Source: Bacteroidia bacterium (GTDB lineage Bacteria; Bacteroidota; Bacteroidia; B-17B0; Aurantibacillaceae). Taken from it: DNA of 64,000 nt. Below, in pieces: positions 43,209 through 52,029 of this stretch; the first letter of the stretch is position 1, and every line of letters begins with the position of its first letter. The stretch covers positions 62,001-126,000 of the forward strand of contig JALHPG010000001.1 in the NCBI GenBank assembly GCA_022842625.1, in the 5' to 3' direction. Both the position numbers and the translations under genes were made by a program. Below the pieces are notes generated by a model. It did no database searches. It was not told the DNA's origin and worked only from the letters and a program-made list of their open reading frames with translations.

Positions 43209-44297
43209 TTAGAGATAAGAATAAATTTTTGTCTTCATGAATTTTTCATAGAACTTTGGGGTTTTATTTTTAAAACGCCAACCAAAAGTAGTGTTTGCCG
43301 TGTATGAAGATGTTGTTGCCGAAACCTTGGTGCTGTTGTAAACATTATAATCTCTTGCAATTGCCCATATCATGTAAAAACGCTTCATATTTAATCCGAA
43401 TGAAACTCTGCCGGTTCCGCTCCAGCCTATATAAGAAATTGTGCGATAACTGGTTGTAAGATTATAGTTACGCCATTGCTGCTCAGGCCCTAATGTAAAA
43501 TAACCACCAATAAACCAAGCTTTAAAAATTACAATTGTTGCAGCAATTCCAACATTAGCAGAAAGGTTAACTGACCTTATACCTTTCATATTTGAATAGT
43601 CGTTATACAAATAGCGAGCTTTTTGAGGGATAATAGCACTATCATTCTTTAGATCAAAAACGCTAAAACTTCCTCCCCAAATAAAAGAGGCTGCGCTTTT
43701 TAATTGCCTGTAATTGCAACCAAAGCCGGCTTTATAGGAATACTTTTCGTGATTTCTAAAACGCATAAAACGCGTCATAAATAAGGAAGTTACCATACTA
43801 GGCTGCAAATAATATTGCTTGGTTTGATTATAATTTGAGCTATCGAAATTAGGAGTGGTTGAATTATAAAACCCTTTAAATCTTTTAAAATAAGTTTCAG
43901 ATACCCATCTGTTATCGCCAACACTTAACCCCAAACCAAAAACATTTGTATGCCCTTTTCCTCCGGCAGTGCTGGGAGGACTGATTCCTTGTGAAATTGA
44001 AAGTTGAAATTTATCATAATTAAGTACAACACCGGCGGCACCGGAAAAATCGATCTCAGTGCTATAGGTGTGACTTGATAAATTTAGAGTATCTCTGTTT
44101 ATCGTTTGTTCGAAGTCGATATTAAACGTACGATATTGTTGGTAAAGGCCTACGATCAAAGCCCTTTCAAATTTTTGATACTTTAAAGTGTCCCATTTTC
44201 TGGCTTTTTTTTCGATCACAACTTGAGCATCGGTATTAGTTTGAGCACTAATGGCAGTTGTAAATAAAATGAAAAAGATGAATAAAAATTTTTGCAC
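43209..44297 (-). CDS. DUF4421-like outer-membrane protein
   Basis: A 362-residue protein started at GTG 44297, giving MQKFLFIFFILFTTAISAQ as a clean signal peptide. The mature sequence alternates aromatic and polar residues in many strands (SGAAGVVLNYDKFQLSISQG, WVSETYFKRFKGFYNST, YKAGFGCNYRQLKSAASF), as in beta-barrels, and I recognise it as DUF4421-like from memory. Function unknown. It lies 32 bases upstream of the decarboxylase start and is divergent from the MscS channel gene. Confidence 0.68.
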   Translation of the reverse strand: MQKFLFIFFILFTTAISAQTNTDAQVVIEKKARKWDTLKYQKFERALIVGLYQQYRTFNIDFEQTINRDTLNLSSHTYSTEIDFSGAAGVVLNYDKFQLSISQGISPPSTAGGKGHTNVFGLGLSVGDNRWVSETYFKRFKGFYNSTTPNFDSSNYNQTKQYYLQPSMVTSLFMTRFMRFRNHEKYSYKAGFGCNYRQLKSAASFIWGGSFSVFDLKNDSAIIPQKARYLYNDYSNMKGIRSVNLSANVGIAATIVIFKAWFIGGYFTLGPEQQWRNYNLTTSYRTISYIGWSGTGRVSFGLNMKRFYMIWAIARDYNVYNSTKVSATTSSYTANTTFGWRFKNKTPKFYEKFMKTKIYSYL

Positions 44298-44345
44298 TTT
44301 TTTTAATTAACTTTGGTTGTTGTAAAAATATAAAAAAAAATAAAC

Positions 44346-45140
44346 ATGCCCCCATACTTAGATAAACATATCGATAAATTGATAGGCGTAATAGTTGAAT
44401 ATTCGCCAAAAGTAGTAATGTCATTAATTGTATTGCTTATTGGTCTTTGGTTGGTTAAACGAATTGCGATAATAGCCGATAAGGCCATGCAAAAAAGAGA
44501 ATTGGAAGTGAGCTTACGCACGTTCTTAAAAAGTTTGATCTCTATTGGTTTAAAAATTGTTTTAATAGTTACAGTTGCCGGCATGATAGGCATTGGCACG
44601 GCTAGTTTTGTAACCATTTTAGGCGCTGCGGGTTTGGCAGTTGGTTTGGCTTTACAAGGTTCGCTATCTAATTTTGCAGGAGGTGTTTTGATTTTAATTT
44701 TTAAACCATTTAAAGTAGGAGATTCTATTGAGGCCGGCGGACAAAGCGGTGAAGTAAAAGAGATACAGATCTTTAATACCATATTAGTAACAGGAGATCA
44801 CAAAACAGTAATTCTTCCCAACGGTCCGCTTTCAAACGGAACAATTGTGAACACAACTCGTTTTGGCAATTTAAGAGTTGACTTGGATCTGAAAATCAGT
44901 AACGAGAATGATCTTTCGAAGGTAAAAACACTAATAAAAGAGGTGCTTAGTAAAAATAATAAAATAGTTAACGCAGATGCAGCGGATATTATTATTGGTA
45001 AATTCTCTGACGGCCAAATACAACTAAACGTGAAACCTTATTGTTTACCTGCAAACACCGGTGCGCTAACAAGCGAATTGTATGAAGAAATTAAGATCGC
45101 GTTTGAAAAAAATAATATTAAACTTGCCGTTATAAAATAG
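44346..45140 (+). CDS. Small-conductance mechanosensitive channel (MscS family)
   Basis: A 264-residue inner-membrane channel of the short MscS type. Three transmembrane helices lie at about residues 18-40, 58-82 and 87-115; the pore helix carries GLAVGLALQGSLSNFAGGVLIL, the Gly/Ala-rich MscS signature. The cytoplasmic beta domain follows (KPFKVGDSIEAGGQSGEVKEI, PNGPLSNGTIVN). It releases solutes on osmotic downshock. A TAACTTTG box at 44308-44315 is a plausible -7 element. The MazG gene begins 2 bases after its stop. Confidence 0.93.
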   Translation: MPPYLDKHIDKLIGVIVEYSPKVVMSLIVLLIGLWLVKRIAIIADKAMQKRELEVSLRTFLKSLISIGLKIVLIVTVAGMIGIGTASFVTILGAAGLAVGLALQGSLSNFAGGVLILIFKPFKVGDSIEAGGQSGEVKEIQIFNTILVTGDHKTVILPNGPLSNGTIVNTTRFGNLRVDLDLKISNENDLSKVKTLIKEVLSKNNKIVNADAADIIIGKFSDGQIQLNVKPYCLPANTGALTSELYEEIKIAFEKNNIKLAVIK

Positions 45141-45142
45141 CT

Positions 45143-45469
45143 ATGAAAATTTCAGACGCACAATTAATTGTTGATGAGTGGATCAAAAAATACGGGGTAC
45201 GTTATTTTAATGAATTAACCAACACGGCCATTTTAATGGAAGAAGTTGGTGAAGTGGCGCGAATAATGGCTCGCAGATATGGAGAACAAAGTGAAAAAGA
45301 AAGTGATAAACAAATAAAATTAGAAGATGAGTTGGCGGATGTACTCTTTGTATTAATTTGTATAGCCAATCAAACCGGAATTAGCTTAGAAGATGCGCTT
45401 AAGAAAAATCTGGATAAAAAAACCGATCGCGATTCAACCAGACATTTAAATAACGAGAAATTAACGTAA
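45143..45469 (+). CDS. MazG-like nucleotide pyrophosphohydrolase
   Basis: A 108-residue all-alpha NTP pyrophosphatase of the MazG/dUTPase superfamily. The Mg-binding Glu/Asp sets are MEEVGEVARI (ExxE) and EDELADVLFVL (ExxD), in the right order; a DRDSTRHL C-terminus follows. Such enzymes hydrolyse non-canonical or excess NTPs in the cytoplasm. It is tightly coupled to the MscS gene and ends 10 bases from the converging Ntox23-like gene. Confidence 0.9.
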   Translation: MKISDAQLIVDEWIKKYGVRYFNELTNTAILMEEVGEVARIMARRYGEQSEKESDKQIKLEDELADVLFVLICIANQTGISLEDALKKNLDKKTDRDSTRHLNNEKLT

Positions 45470-45479
45470 ACTTTTACGC

Positions 45480-46424
45480 CTAGTAAAAAATATTGGGATT
45501 TGAAAAAACATTCCAATACAGTTTTGGCTTTCTTACTTTACTTTCGGGTTGATATAAATATTGATCGCCATTTTCATCTATCATTGGGATGTGACAGTTC
45601 TTAGCCTTATTCCATTTTTTAGGAATAAATTTCATATTATGAATAAATTTATTTTGAAAAGCATCCCTTACCTGCTCTGCATCAATTCCTAAATTTGTTT
45701 GAACTGTTTGAGATAACCCAATATTATATTTGAACTGCGCACTTAATAAACCGTGCGAGATGTTTGAATAAACACCATTTGTGGTATCCATATAACATTT
45801 GGTGTAAATTTCCGGCCGATCGGTTTCAACTGTTTTGCCCATTTTCCCTGTCCACATAGTGCAATTAAGTGCTGCCTGAAAAACATCCTGATATTGATAT
45901 TGTAGTAAAATTGCTCCTGTCCTAAAGCGATCTAAAATAGGTTTTGCTAAAATGTCGTTTTCTGTTATCAAACTAATTTTATCGAATTGAAAAGCCGCAA
46001 TACCTGTAACCTGAGAGGTTTTAATTTTATTATAATAACTATTATACGAGTACCCTATAGAATTTTTAAAACCGGTTTGATTTGAGATGGTACTTAAAAA
46101 AGGATTATAAAAAGATTGTTTAGAGCCATAACCAAAAACAACACCTTGTGCTAAAACTAATTCAGGGTTAATAAATTTTGGTCCCAAATTTTTAAAACTA
46201 AAGTAAGCTCGTAGTTCTGAATTAGCTTGAAAAAAATTATTGACATAAAAAAAATTCACACTTATGCCAAATCTTTGAAAGTGAGACCCGATAGCGCAAT
46301 TAGCACCAACATTAAAGCCTACATTCTTATTATAGTAAAGCGTTTCTTGAGAAAAGAGTGGCCGAACTAAAATAAAAAAAATGAAGATTATTGTTAACTT
46401 AATTATATTATTTTTTATAATCAC
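45480..46424 (-). CDS. Secreted protein with a polymorphic-toxin-type-23-like domain
   Basis: A 314-residue protein: signal peptide (IIKLTIIFIFFILVRPLFSQ), strand-rich middle (FGISVNFFYVNNFFQANSELRAYFSFKNLGPKF, SLITENDILAKPILDRFRTGAILLQYQ, WTGKMGK, SNISHGLLSAQF) and a C-terminus ending IPMIDENGDQYLYQPESK followed by a short NIFY tail. This combination recalls Bacteroidota proteins annotated as polymorphic toxin type 23 (Ntox23); I am working from memory. The domain follows a signal peptide directly, without any polymorphic-toxin delivery module, and no immunity gene is apparent, so toxin activity is doubtful. An outer-membrane barrel is the alternative. The start overlaps the end of aroK by 17 bases. 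Confidence 0.55.
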   Translation of the reverse strand: MIIKNNIIKLTIIFIFFILVRPLFSQETLYYNKNVGFNVGANCAIGSHFQRFGISVNFFYVNNFFQANSELRAYFSFKNLGPKFINPELVLAQGVVFGYGSKQSFYNPFLSTISNQTGFKNSIGYSYNSYYNKIKTSQVTGIAAFQFDKISLITENDILAKPILDRFRTGAILLQYQYQDVFQAALNCTMWTGKMGKTVETDRPEIYTKCYMDTTNGVYSNISHGLLSAQFKYNIGLSQTVQTNLGIDAEQVRDAFQNKFIHNMKFIPKKWNKAKNCHIPMIDENGDQYLYQPESKVRKPKLYWNVFSNPNIFY

Positions 46425-46938
46425 TAATTATTTGTTTCAATAGTTGTGGCGTTAAACTTAATCCAGAAACGGTCATATGCGCCTGGTCGTAAAATGCTTT
46501 TCGTTCATTTAATTTATTGGCAACAAAAGTTACTAATTCTTCGCCGTTTAAATTTTTAATTAAGGGTCGCTTTACTTTAGACATCTCAAGCCTTTGTGCT
46601 AATGCAGAAGAAGGAAGGTCAATAAAAACCAATAGTCCGTTTTCTTTTATTTTGTCCAAATTGTTTTCGAAACAAATTGTTCCGCCGCCCAAAGCAATAA
46701 CGGTTTGTTTTTCATTCTTAAGAATTTCGATCAGGCAGGCTTGCTCAATTTTTCGAAAAGCCTGTTCGCCAAAATTCTCGAATAATGATTGCACTGTTAA
46801 CTTTTCTTTTTGCTCGATGTAATGATCCAGATCGATAAACTTCAGTCTCAAGAGTTTTGCTAATTTTTTTCCGGCGGTGCTTTTGCCGCTACCCATAAAG
46901 CCCGTTAAAAAAATATTTCCCGATAAAAATAAAGGCAT
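46408..46938 (-). CDS. aroK: Shikimate kinase
   Basis: A 176-residue cytoplasmic kinase of aromatic amino acid synthesis. P-loop GFMGSGKSTAGKKLA, shikimate-binding DLDHYIE and FRKIE, and the ALGGGTICF loop are all present; an RP lid pair is in KRPLIKNL. Length is typical. Its 3' end overlaps the Ntox23-like gene and it lies 37 bases downstream of the SiaB-like gene on the same strand. Confidence 0.95.
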   Translation of the reverse strand: MPLFLSGNIFLTGFMGSGKSTAGKKLAKLLRLKFIDLDHYIEQKEKLTVQSLFENFGEQAFRKIEQACLIEILKNEKQTVIALGGGTICFENNLDKIKENGLLVFIDLPSSALAQRLEMSKVKRPLIKNLNGEELVTFVANKLNERKAFYDQAHMTVSGLSLTPQLLKQIISDYKK

Positions 46939-46975
46939 ATTGGCAATTTAAAAAATATCAAATCTTATAAGACGA

Positions 46976-47506
46976 TCACCCTTTTTCAATCGTGTTGATC
47001 TTAAAATTTATGCTGAATAAATAGTTATCGCTATATTCTTTAAAATTAAAATTAAAATCGTTGGTTTTTAAGGCCAGATCTATTAACCCCAAGCCTTCGC
47101 TACTTATAGCATTATTGTCTCCTTCTGTAATTTGTGTTTTTAGAGCCAATAATTCATCTTTTGATTTTGACTGCAAAAAATTTAATCTCTCAATAATAAT
47201 GGCTTTTTGATTCGCATTTACAACATTAACTGCATCTATCGTATAACATTTTTCACCCATAGAAACCAACAACAATGATTTATAATGCAAAAGTGCATCC
47301 TCAGGAAAAAAATTGTGTTTAATAATATTTTCCACACATTCGTTAATGGCACTATAAACTCTTTTTACAACAACAATGTTTTCTTTATTACTCTCTAATT
47401 TGCTTCTAGTGATATTTAAAACTTGCGTCAAAACTTTAGTATCAATAAATCCGTAATAACTAAAAAGTACATTATTTGTGTATAATATTTCGCTTAAGGT
47501 TCTCAT
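46976..47506 (-). CDS. SiaB-like/DUF6272 HATPase-type kinase
   Basis: A 176-residue cytoplasmic protein of the DUF6272/SiaB family. The N box is INECVENIIKH (Asn and His for Mg-ATP) and the G1-like motif EGLGLIDLALKT; LNFLQSKSKDELLALK lies between, as in SiaB relatives. In Pseudomonas SiaB phosphorylates SiaC in a stress/biofilm switch reversed by SiaA; neither partner is encoded nearby, so the partner here is unknown. It sits between hemB and aroK on the minus strand. Recognition is by motif order from memory. Confidence 0.7.
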   Translation of the reverse strand: MRTLSEILYTNNVLFSYYGFIDTKVLTQVLNITRSKLESNKENIVVVKRVYSAINECVENIIKHNFFPEDALLHYKSLLLVSMGEKCYTIDAVNVVNANQKAIIIERLNFLQSKSKDELLALKTQITEGDNNAISSEGLGLIDLALKTNDFNFNFKEYSDNYLFSINFKINTIEKG

Positions 47507-47524
47507 GTTATTTATTTAATTGAT

Positions 47525-48502
47525 CTATTTTTTCGACAAAGCAAATTCTTTCGCAAAATACGTTAATATAACCGAAGCTCCTGCACGTTTCATACTCAGT
47601 AAGATCTCGTCTCTCACTTTATCACCATCTATCCACTTTTTTGCTGCTGCAGCTTTAACCATGGCGTATTCGCCACTAACATTGTATGCGGCTATTGGTA
47701 AGTTAAAATTATCGTTTAATGATTTAATAATATCTAAATAACTTAAAGCCGGCTTTACCATTAAAAAATCGGCACCTTCTATAAAATCAAGATCAGCCTC
47801 TAACAAAGCTTCTTTACTATTTGCAGGATCCATCTGATATGTTTTTTTATCTCCAAATTTTGGAGCACTGTCCAATGCATCTCTAAATGGTCCATAAAAC
47901 GCGCTTGCGTATTTGGCCGTGTAACTCATTATAGATACATCTGTAAATCCTGCATCGTCCAAAGCCTCCCTAATATAACCAACCCGTCCGTCCATCATAT
48001 CACTTGGCCCAATAATATCAGCACCCGCTTCTGCCTGAACTAAGGCCATTTTAGCAAGAATACTTAAGGTTTCATCATTTAAAATTTGCCCGTTTTTTAC
48101 TAAACCGTCATGTCCATCACTGCTGTATGGATCCATGGCTACATCGGTCATAATAACCGCCTCAGGAAAATATTTTTTAATTTCTCTGATCATGCTTGGG
48201 TATAATCCCTTTTTATTAAGAGACTCTGTAGCTTTTTTATCTTTTAACTTATCGTTTAGACTCGGAAAAATATCGAAGGTAGTAAGGCCTAATTTTAAGC
48301 AGCTTTCAATTTCCTTTAACATCAAATCGCTGCTTAGCCTGTAAATTCCAGGCATCGAAGCAACTTCAGACTTTTTGTTTTTTCCTTCGATCAAAAACAA
48401 AGGAAAAATAAGGTCGTTTACCGTAACAGAATTTTCCTGTATCATATTTCTGATAGCGGCATTCTTGCGATTTCTGCGTGGGCGTTGGGATAAATTTATC
48501 AT
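47525..48502 (-). CDS. hemB: Delta-aminolevulinic acid dehydratase (porphobilinogen synthase)
   Basis: A 325-residue cytoplasmic enzyme that joins two 5-aminolevulinate molecules into porphobilinogen for haem. The two Schiff-base lysines are K197 in SYTAKYASAFYGPFRDA and K250 in DFLMVKPALSYLD. The metal-binding loop reads DVAMDPYSSDGHDG, without the three Cys of the zinc-dependent form, which points to the Mg-dependent type. It lies between a lytic transglycosylase gene and the SiaB-like gene, minus strand. Confidence 0.97.
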   Translation of the reverse strand: MINLSQRPRRNRKNAAIRNMIQENSVTVNDLIFPLFLIEGKNKKSEVASMPGIYRLSSDLMLKEIESCLKLGLTTFDIFPSLNDKLKDKKATESLNKKGLYPSMIREIKKYFPEAVIMTDVAMDPYSSDGHDGLVKNGQILNDETLSILAKMALVQAEAGADIIGPSDMMDGRVGYIREALDDAGFTDVSIMSYTAKYASAFYGPFRDALDSAPKFGDKKTYQMDPANSKEALLEADLDFIEGADFLMVKPALSYLDIIKSLNDNFNLPIAAYNVSGEYAMVKAAAAKKWIDGDKVRDEILLSMKRAGASVILTYFAKEFALSKK

Positions 48503-48572
48503 AAAATAATTTAGATAAAATTACATCATTTTTATTAAATAATTCAGTATTAATTTTTAAGAAAATAAGAAG

Positions 48573-49562
48573 TTATTTCTTTGCGATCAGAGCTCTCTCG
48601 TTCATTTCCAGCATAGCAGCTAACACCAACTGAGAGTAGTTTTGAGAGGCATTTTTAAACCTGGCGGTTTGTGTTTGCCATAGGGTGTAGATAAGATCCA
48701 TATTGCCGTGTTGCGGCTTGAAAGCAAATAAGGCTTTTTCTACATTATATGCGCCGGCATGATAAACGTGCATTACCAATAATTTAAACCACAAATCACT
48801 TTCGCTGTATCCTGTAATGTTTAGATCTTCTAACATTTTATGCGCTTTAGGGATACAAATTGTTTTGATCAAACTACTGGATGCATAGGCGCTTCTTTCA
48901 AAATCGGCACGCTCATCTATCTCCTTATTCACTTTTAAGCCGTATAGTCTTGCAACATCTTTCATTAATTGAAAGGGCCCATATGCGCCTGCGTTAGATT
49001 TTTGTAATTTGTTTGGACTTTCAATTAATAAGATGGCCTGCGCAAACCAAGGGTCAACGCCGTTCGCAACAAAACAATTTATGCCATTATGGAAATTTTG
49101 TGAGGTTTTATCAAAATCGTAAAAGAATTTTTTTCCGCTTGTAATTAAAACGCGATTTGTTGAATCAACATTATTAGCCAATCGCACGCTATCTCGGAAA
49201 AACTTTTTTATTGAATCCGGTTTTGAATTCCAATCCTTTATGTTAATTTTTTGAATGATGGTTCTTGAGCTTCCAAAATTCACAATGGCACTATCTTGAT
49301 GCAAATTCATAATGCTTCGCCAAAATTTTACCTGAGCAACTGTGTCTAATTTTAAATGATACAAAGATCTATCTAAAATATAATCTTCGTTGAATTTTGT
49401 TTTAGGATTAAGCACTCCAACTACATTATAGCAAAGGGTTTTAGGTTCGTTGATCTTATTCTCAGATATAGTAACTGTTTTTTTTGCGATTGGTTCAACC
49501 GGGGTTGTTGCAATGTTAGTGCAAGAGTATAAAAAAACAAATATTAATATAAAAAATCTCAT
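48573..49562 (-). CDS. Lytic murein transglycosylase (SLT domain) lipoprotein
   Basis: A 329-residue lipoprotein when started at ATG 49562 (MRFFILIFVFLYSC gives lipobox LYSC); the frame to 49628 has no proper start context. An N-terminal region of about 160 residues precedes the SLT domain: FAQAILLIESPNKLQKS contains the catalytic Glu, followed by NAGAYGPFQLMKDVARLYGL and later VYHAGAYNVEKAL. It cleaves the glycan strands of peptidoglycan with formation of 1,6-anhydro ends, from the periplasmic side of a membrane. It is 70 bases upstream of hemB. Confidence 0.88.
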   Translation of the reverse strand: MRFFILIFVFLYSCTNIATTPVEPIAKKTVTISENKINEPKTLCYNVVGVLNPKTKFNEDYILDRSLYHLKLDTVAQVKFWRSIMNLHQDSAIVNFGSSRTIIQKINIKDWNSKPDSIKKFFRDSVRLANNVDSTNRVLITSGKKFFYDFDKTSQNFHNGINCFVANGVDPWFAQAILLIESPNKLQKSNAGAYGPFQLMKDVARLYGLKVNKEIDERADFERSAYASSSLIKTICIPKAHKMLEDLNITGYSESDLWFKLLVMHVYHAGAYNVEKALFAFKPQHGNMDLIYTLWQTQTARFKNASQNYSQLVLAAMLEMNERALIAKK

Positions 49563-49737
49563 ATCCTTATAAAGTAAATTTAATGAATATTTTCTATAAT
49601 TCAAATAGGCACTGTTGTAAAAAATCAACCTAGCTATGTTGCTAATAAAAAGGGGTATAAAAGTAAATTCCTTATCGATTAAAACGAATTAAATAGCGAC
49701 ACATTCATAAATAATTCTTACAAAGTGAATGGCTAGT

Positions 49738-50772
49738 CTATTTTTTATTGGCAGGCGCAAGATCTTGCTTTCGATAATCCGAAATAAAATCACCATACTT
49801 TTTTGTTTTATAGGCATTTGATCCGATATACTTCAAGATCGGTTTCATTTGTTCGGGCGATTGGTAAAAATTTAAAACATCAATAGAATTTAGTTGCTCA
49901 TCCAACAAACAAATAGCAGGTAAGCTAAACCTATTATTAGTTAGCATTAAAGCCAAATTATGCAATGGATAATTATTTACAAGTTGCTTGTAATATTTGG
50001 TCTTTTTAAAAACAATGGTATCATTTGATTCGGCATTAAAATTTACCAGATAAAAATTCTGATTTAAATAATTAGCAATACTTGTATCAACAAAAGTTGT
50101 TTTAGAAATTACCTTGCAGGTATTACAAAAATTAGCACCAATATTAACAATTACTTTTTTAGGTTTCTTTTTTTGAAGTTTTTCTAATTCAGAAAAAGAG
50201 TAGCTGTTAACTTTTGCCTTTACAAAATTTGTATCTACAAATGTGTTGGCAAAGTGCTTATTAAAATCATCGAACACACTTGTTCTCCATGCATTTTCGA
50301 CCATAAAAATTAAAATAGGCTCAATCTTTTTTTCGTCTAAATAACCTTGGGTTAATAAATTGTATTCAAAATTATTTGTAATAAACATTGTTGAGGGGTA
50401 ACTCAGGCTGCTTGATAAAAATTTTATCGCTAATTCGTGTGGTGTTTTAGGGTCGGCAGATAATGGCTTATAGATCTTTCCATTATATTCGATAGTATCT
50501 TTGGTTTCGGCATCAAACTTAACAGCATAAAAATTATTATTAATATAGTCAGCAATTGCCGGATTAGAATAAGTGGTTTTCATCATGTGTTTACACCAGC
50601 CACACCAATCTGTATATATATCAACTAAAAATGGTTTTTGAAGTGTCTTGTTTTTTTCCTGCGCTTCTTTAAACGTTAACCATTTAACAAGTCCGTCTTT
50701 TTCTACCTGCGAAAAAGCAGCATTTATTAAGCTAATAACACAAATTATAGTAATAAAGAGTTTATTTAACAT
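49738..50772 (-). CDS. Double-thioredoxin-domain secreted protein
   Basis: A 344-residue periplasmic protein from ATG 50772 (MLNKLFITIICVISLINAAFSQ signal). Two thioredoxin-fold halves: the first has VDIYTDWCGWCKHMMKTTY (active CGWC), the second VNIGANFCNTCKVISKTTF (CNTC). Each is followed by an Asn-rich NFYxVxFxAExxDT pattern, so the protein arose by internal duplication. It is likely a disulfide or reductant-relay protein of the periplasm. Divergent from the T9SS gene at 50833 with 60 bases between starts. Confidence 0.87.
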   Translation of the reverse strand: MLNKLFITIICVISLINAAFSQVEKDGLVKWLTFKEAQEKNKTLQKPFLVDIYTDWCGWCKHMMKTTYSNPAIADYINNNFYAVKFDAETKDTIEYNGKIYKPLSADPKTPHELAIKFLSSSLSYPSTMFITNNFEYNLLTQGYLDEKKIEPILIFMVENAWRTSVFDDFNKHFANTFVDTNFVKAKVNSYSFSELEKLQKKKPKKVIVNIGANFCNTCKVISKTTFVDTSIANYLNQNFYLVNFNAESNDTIVFKKTKYYKQLVNNYPLHNLALMLTNNRFSLPAICLLDEQLNSIDVLNFYQSPEQMKPILKYIGSNAYKTKKYGDFISDYRKQDLAPANKK

Positions 50773-50801
50773 ACGTTTAACCTTATTAAAATACAAATAC
50801 T

Positions 50802-50809
50802 TATTTTTG
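50802..50809 (+). promoter_or_regulatory. Candidate -7 element of the T9SS cargo gene at 50833
   Basis: TATTTTTG fits TAnnTTTG and lies 23 bases before the ATG. No TTG at suitable spacing was found. Confidence 0.35.
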
Positions 50810-50832
50810 TATAAATTTAAAAACTATTTACT

Positions 50833-51819
50833 ATGATAAAAAAATTACTTTCACTTTCATTATTAGCTTTTGGTGTTAATACCATTAACGCACAAAGTTT
50901 TTCTTTGTATTATCCATTTACAGCGGTACCTCAAGGTTCTACTACACTAATAACAGTTGACCCTACACCAGCTCCAACAGCTACAGGTATCAACTCCGGT
51001 TCGTTTACTGCAGTAGGAACAGGAACGGGATCAACAACTAACAGTGTATTTTCATTTGTAGGCTGGGGAACCGGTGCAACTAGTGGAAATAATACAACTT
51101 TTACCGGGGCTATTGACTTAGGTAAATATTACGAAATTGTACTTACACCGCAACCTAATTATGTAGTAACTTTAAACAGTATGACTTTTGGTGCAACCCG
51201 TTCAGGAACAGGTGTTCGTAACTGGGCAGTAAGAACTAACAAAGATAGTTACTCTACAAACTCTGCTGCAACTTATACTGCGTTTAGCTCTGCGGCATCT
51301 AGTCCAACAATTCCTGTAACCGTTCAAGGCGGTAATACATTTTTCTGGACCGCTGATGCTGTAACAGGGAATGCTGCTTTTGCAACCTACAACATTTGTC
51401 AGGTTAATTTTAACCCTTCAACTCACACAAATCAAAACACGCCATTTAACGTTCGTATGTACGCTTGGAATGCTGAAGCAGGAACCGGAACTTTTCGTAT
51501 TGACACCCTAACTATTAACGGTATTGCTACAATGTCATTAGGTGTTGGTCTGCCAACTGTTAGTCATGATATTAATGCTAAGATCAAATTGTATCCAAAC
51601 CCAACTAATGATGGTGTTGTTTCAATTGACGCTGCTACAACAAACTATACTAAAATTGAAGTTTTAAATATTTTAGGTGCAGTTGTTGCTTCTCAAAATA
51701 ATACTTTAACTGAAGAAAAAATTAAATTAGATCTTGCTACTTTACCAACCGGAACCTACTTTGTAAGAGTAACTGCGGGAGATAAATCGTATACTGAAAA
51801 ACTAATTATTTCTAAATAA
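50833..51819 (+). CDS. T9SS type A cargo protein of unknown function
   Basis: A 328-residue secreted protein: signal peptide MIKKLLSLSLLAFGVNTINAQ, a beta-rich domain of about 220 residues (FTGAIDLGKYYEIVLTPQ, LNSMTFGATRSGTGVRNW, FRIDTLTINGI, a jelly-roll-like pattern), and a type A sorting domain (KIKLYPNPTNDGVVSI to KLIISK). The domain resembles the T9SS-linked proteins that bind or decorate the surface, but I cannot name a family. Single gene with its own -7 box and a strong terminator. Confidence 0.83.
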   Translation: MIKKLLSLSLLAFGVNTINAQSFSLYYPFTAVPQGSTTLITVDPTPAPTATGINSGSFTAVGTGTGSTTNSVFSFVGWGTGATSGNNTTFTGAIDLGKYYEIVLTPQPNYVVTLNSMTFGATRSGTGVRNWAVRTNKDSYSTNSAATYTAFSSAASSPTIPVTVQGGNTFFWTADAVTGNAAFATYNICQVNFNPSTHTNQNTPFNVRMYAWNAEAGTGTFRIDTLTINGIATMSLGVGLPTVSHDINAKIKLYPNPTNDGVVSIDAATTNYTKIEVLNILGAVVASQNNTLTEEKIKLDLATLPTGTYFVRVTAGDKSYTEKLIISK

Positions 51820-51840
51820 ACTGTTTTATCACTAAACAAA

Positions 51841-51870
51841 AAAACCCGGGTCATTAACGATCCGGGTTTT
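51841..51870 (+). terminator. Terminator after the T9SS cargo gene at 50833
   Basis: AAAACCCGGGTC pairs with GATCCGGGTTTT (one G-U pair) around 6 bases and is followed by a T-run, 21 bases past the stop. Confidence 0.85.
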
Positions 51871-52029
51871 TTTGTTTCCTTGTCATACCCACAAAAGGAG
51901 GTATCTTTTTACGTATAAGATTTAACTGTTAAACAAGTATATAAAGTATAATTGTTTTTCGTTTATTCAGATCCCTCCTATCGTCGGGATGATAAACTAA
52001 ATAACCCTTTATAAATTATCTTACACAAT

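Noticed and set aside
45480-46424. A toxin-immunity or other defence system
   Set aside because: The neighbours are aroK and mazG-like genes, with no immunity-type gene, delivery domain or mobile-element sign.
51871-52029. Gap after the 50833 gene as a possible RNA gene
   Set aside because: Only a short weak inverted repeat (ATCCC/GGGAT) is seen, with no tRNA or known RNA fold.
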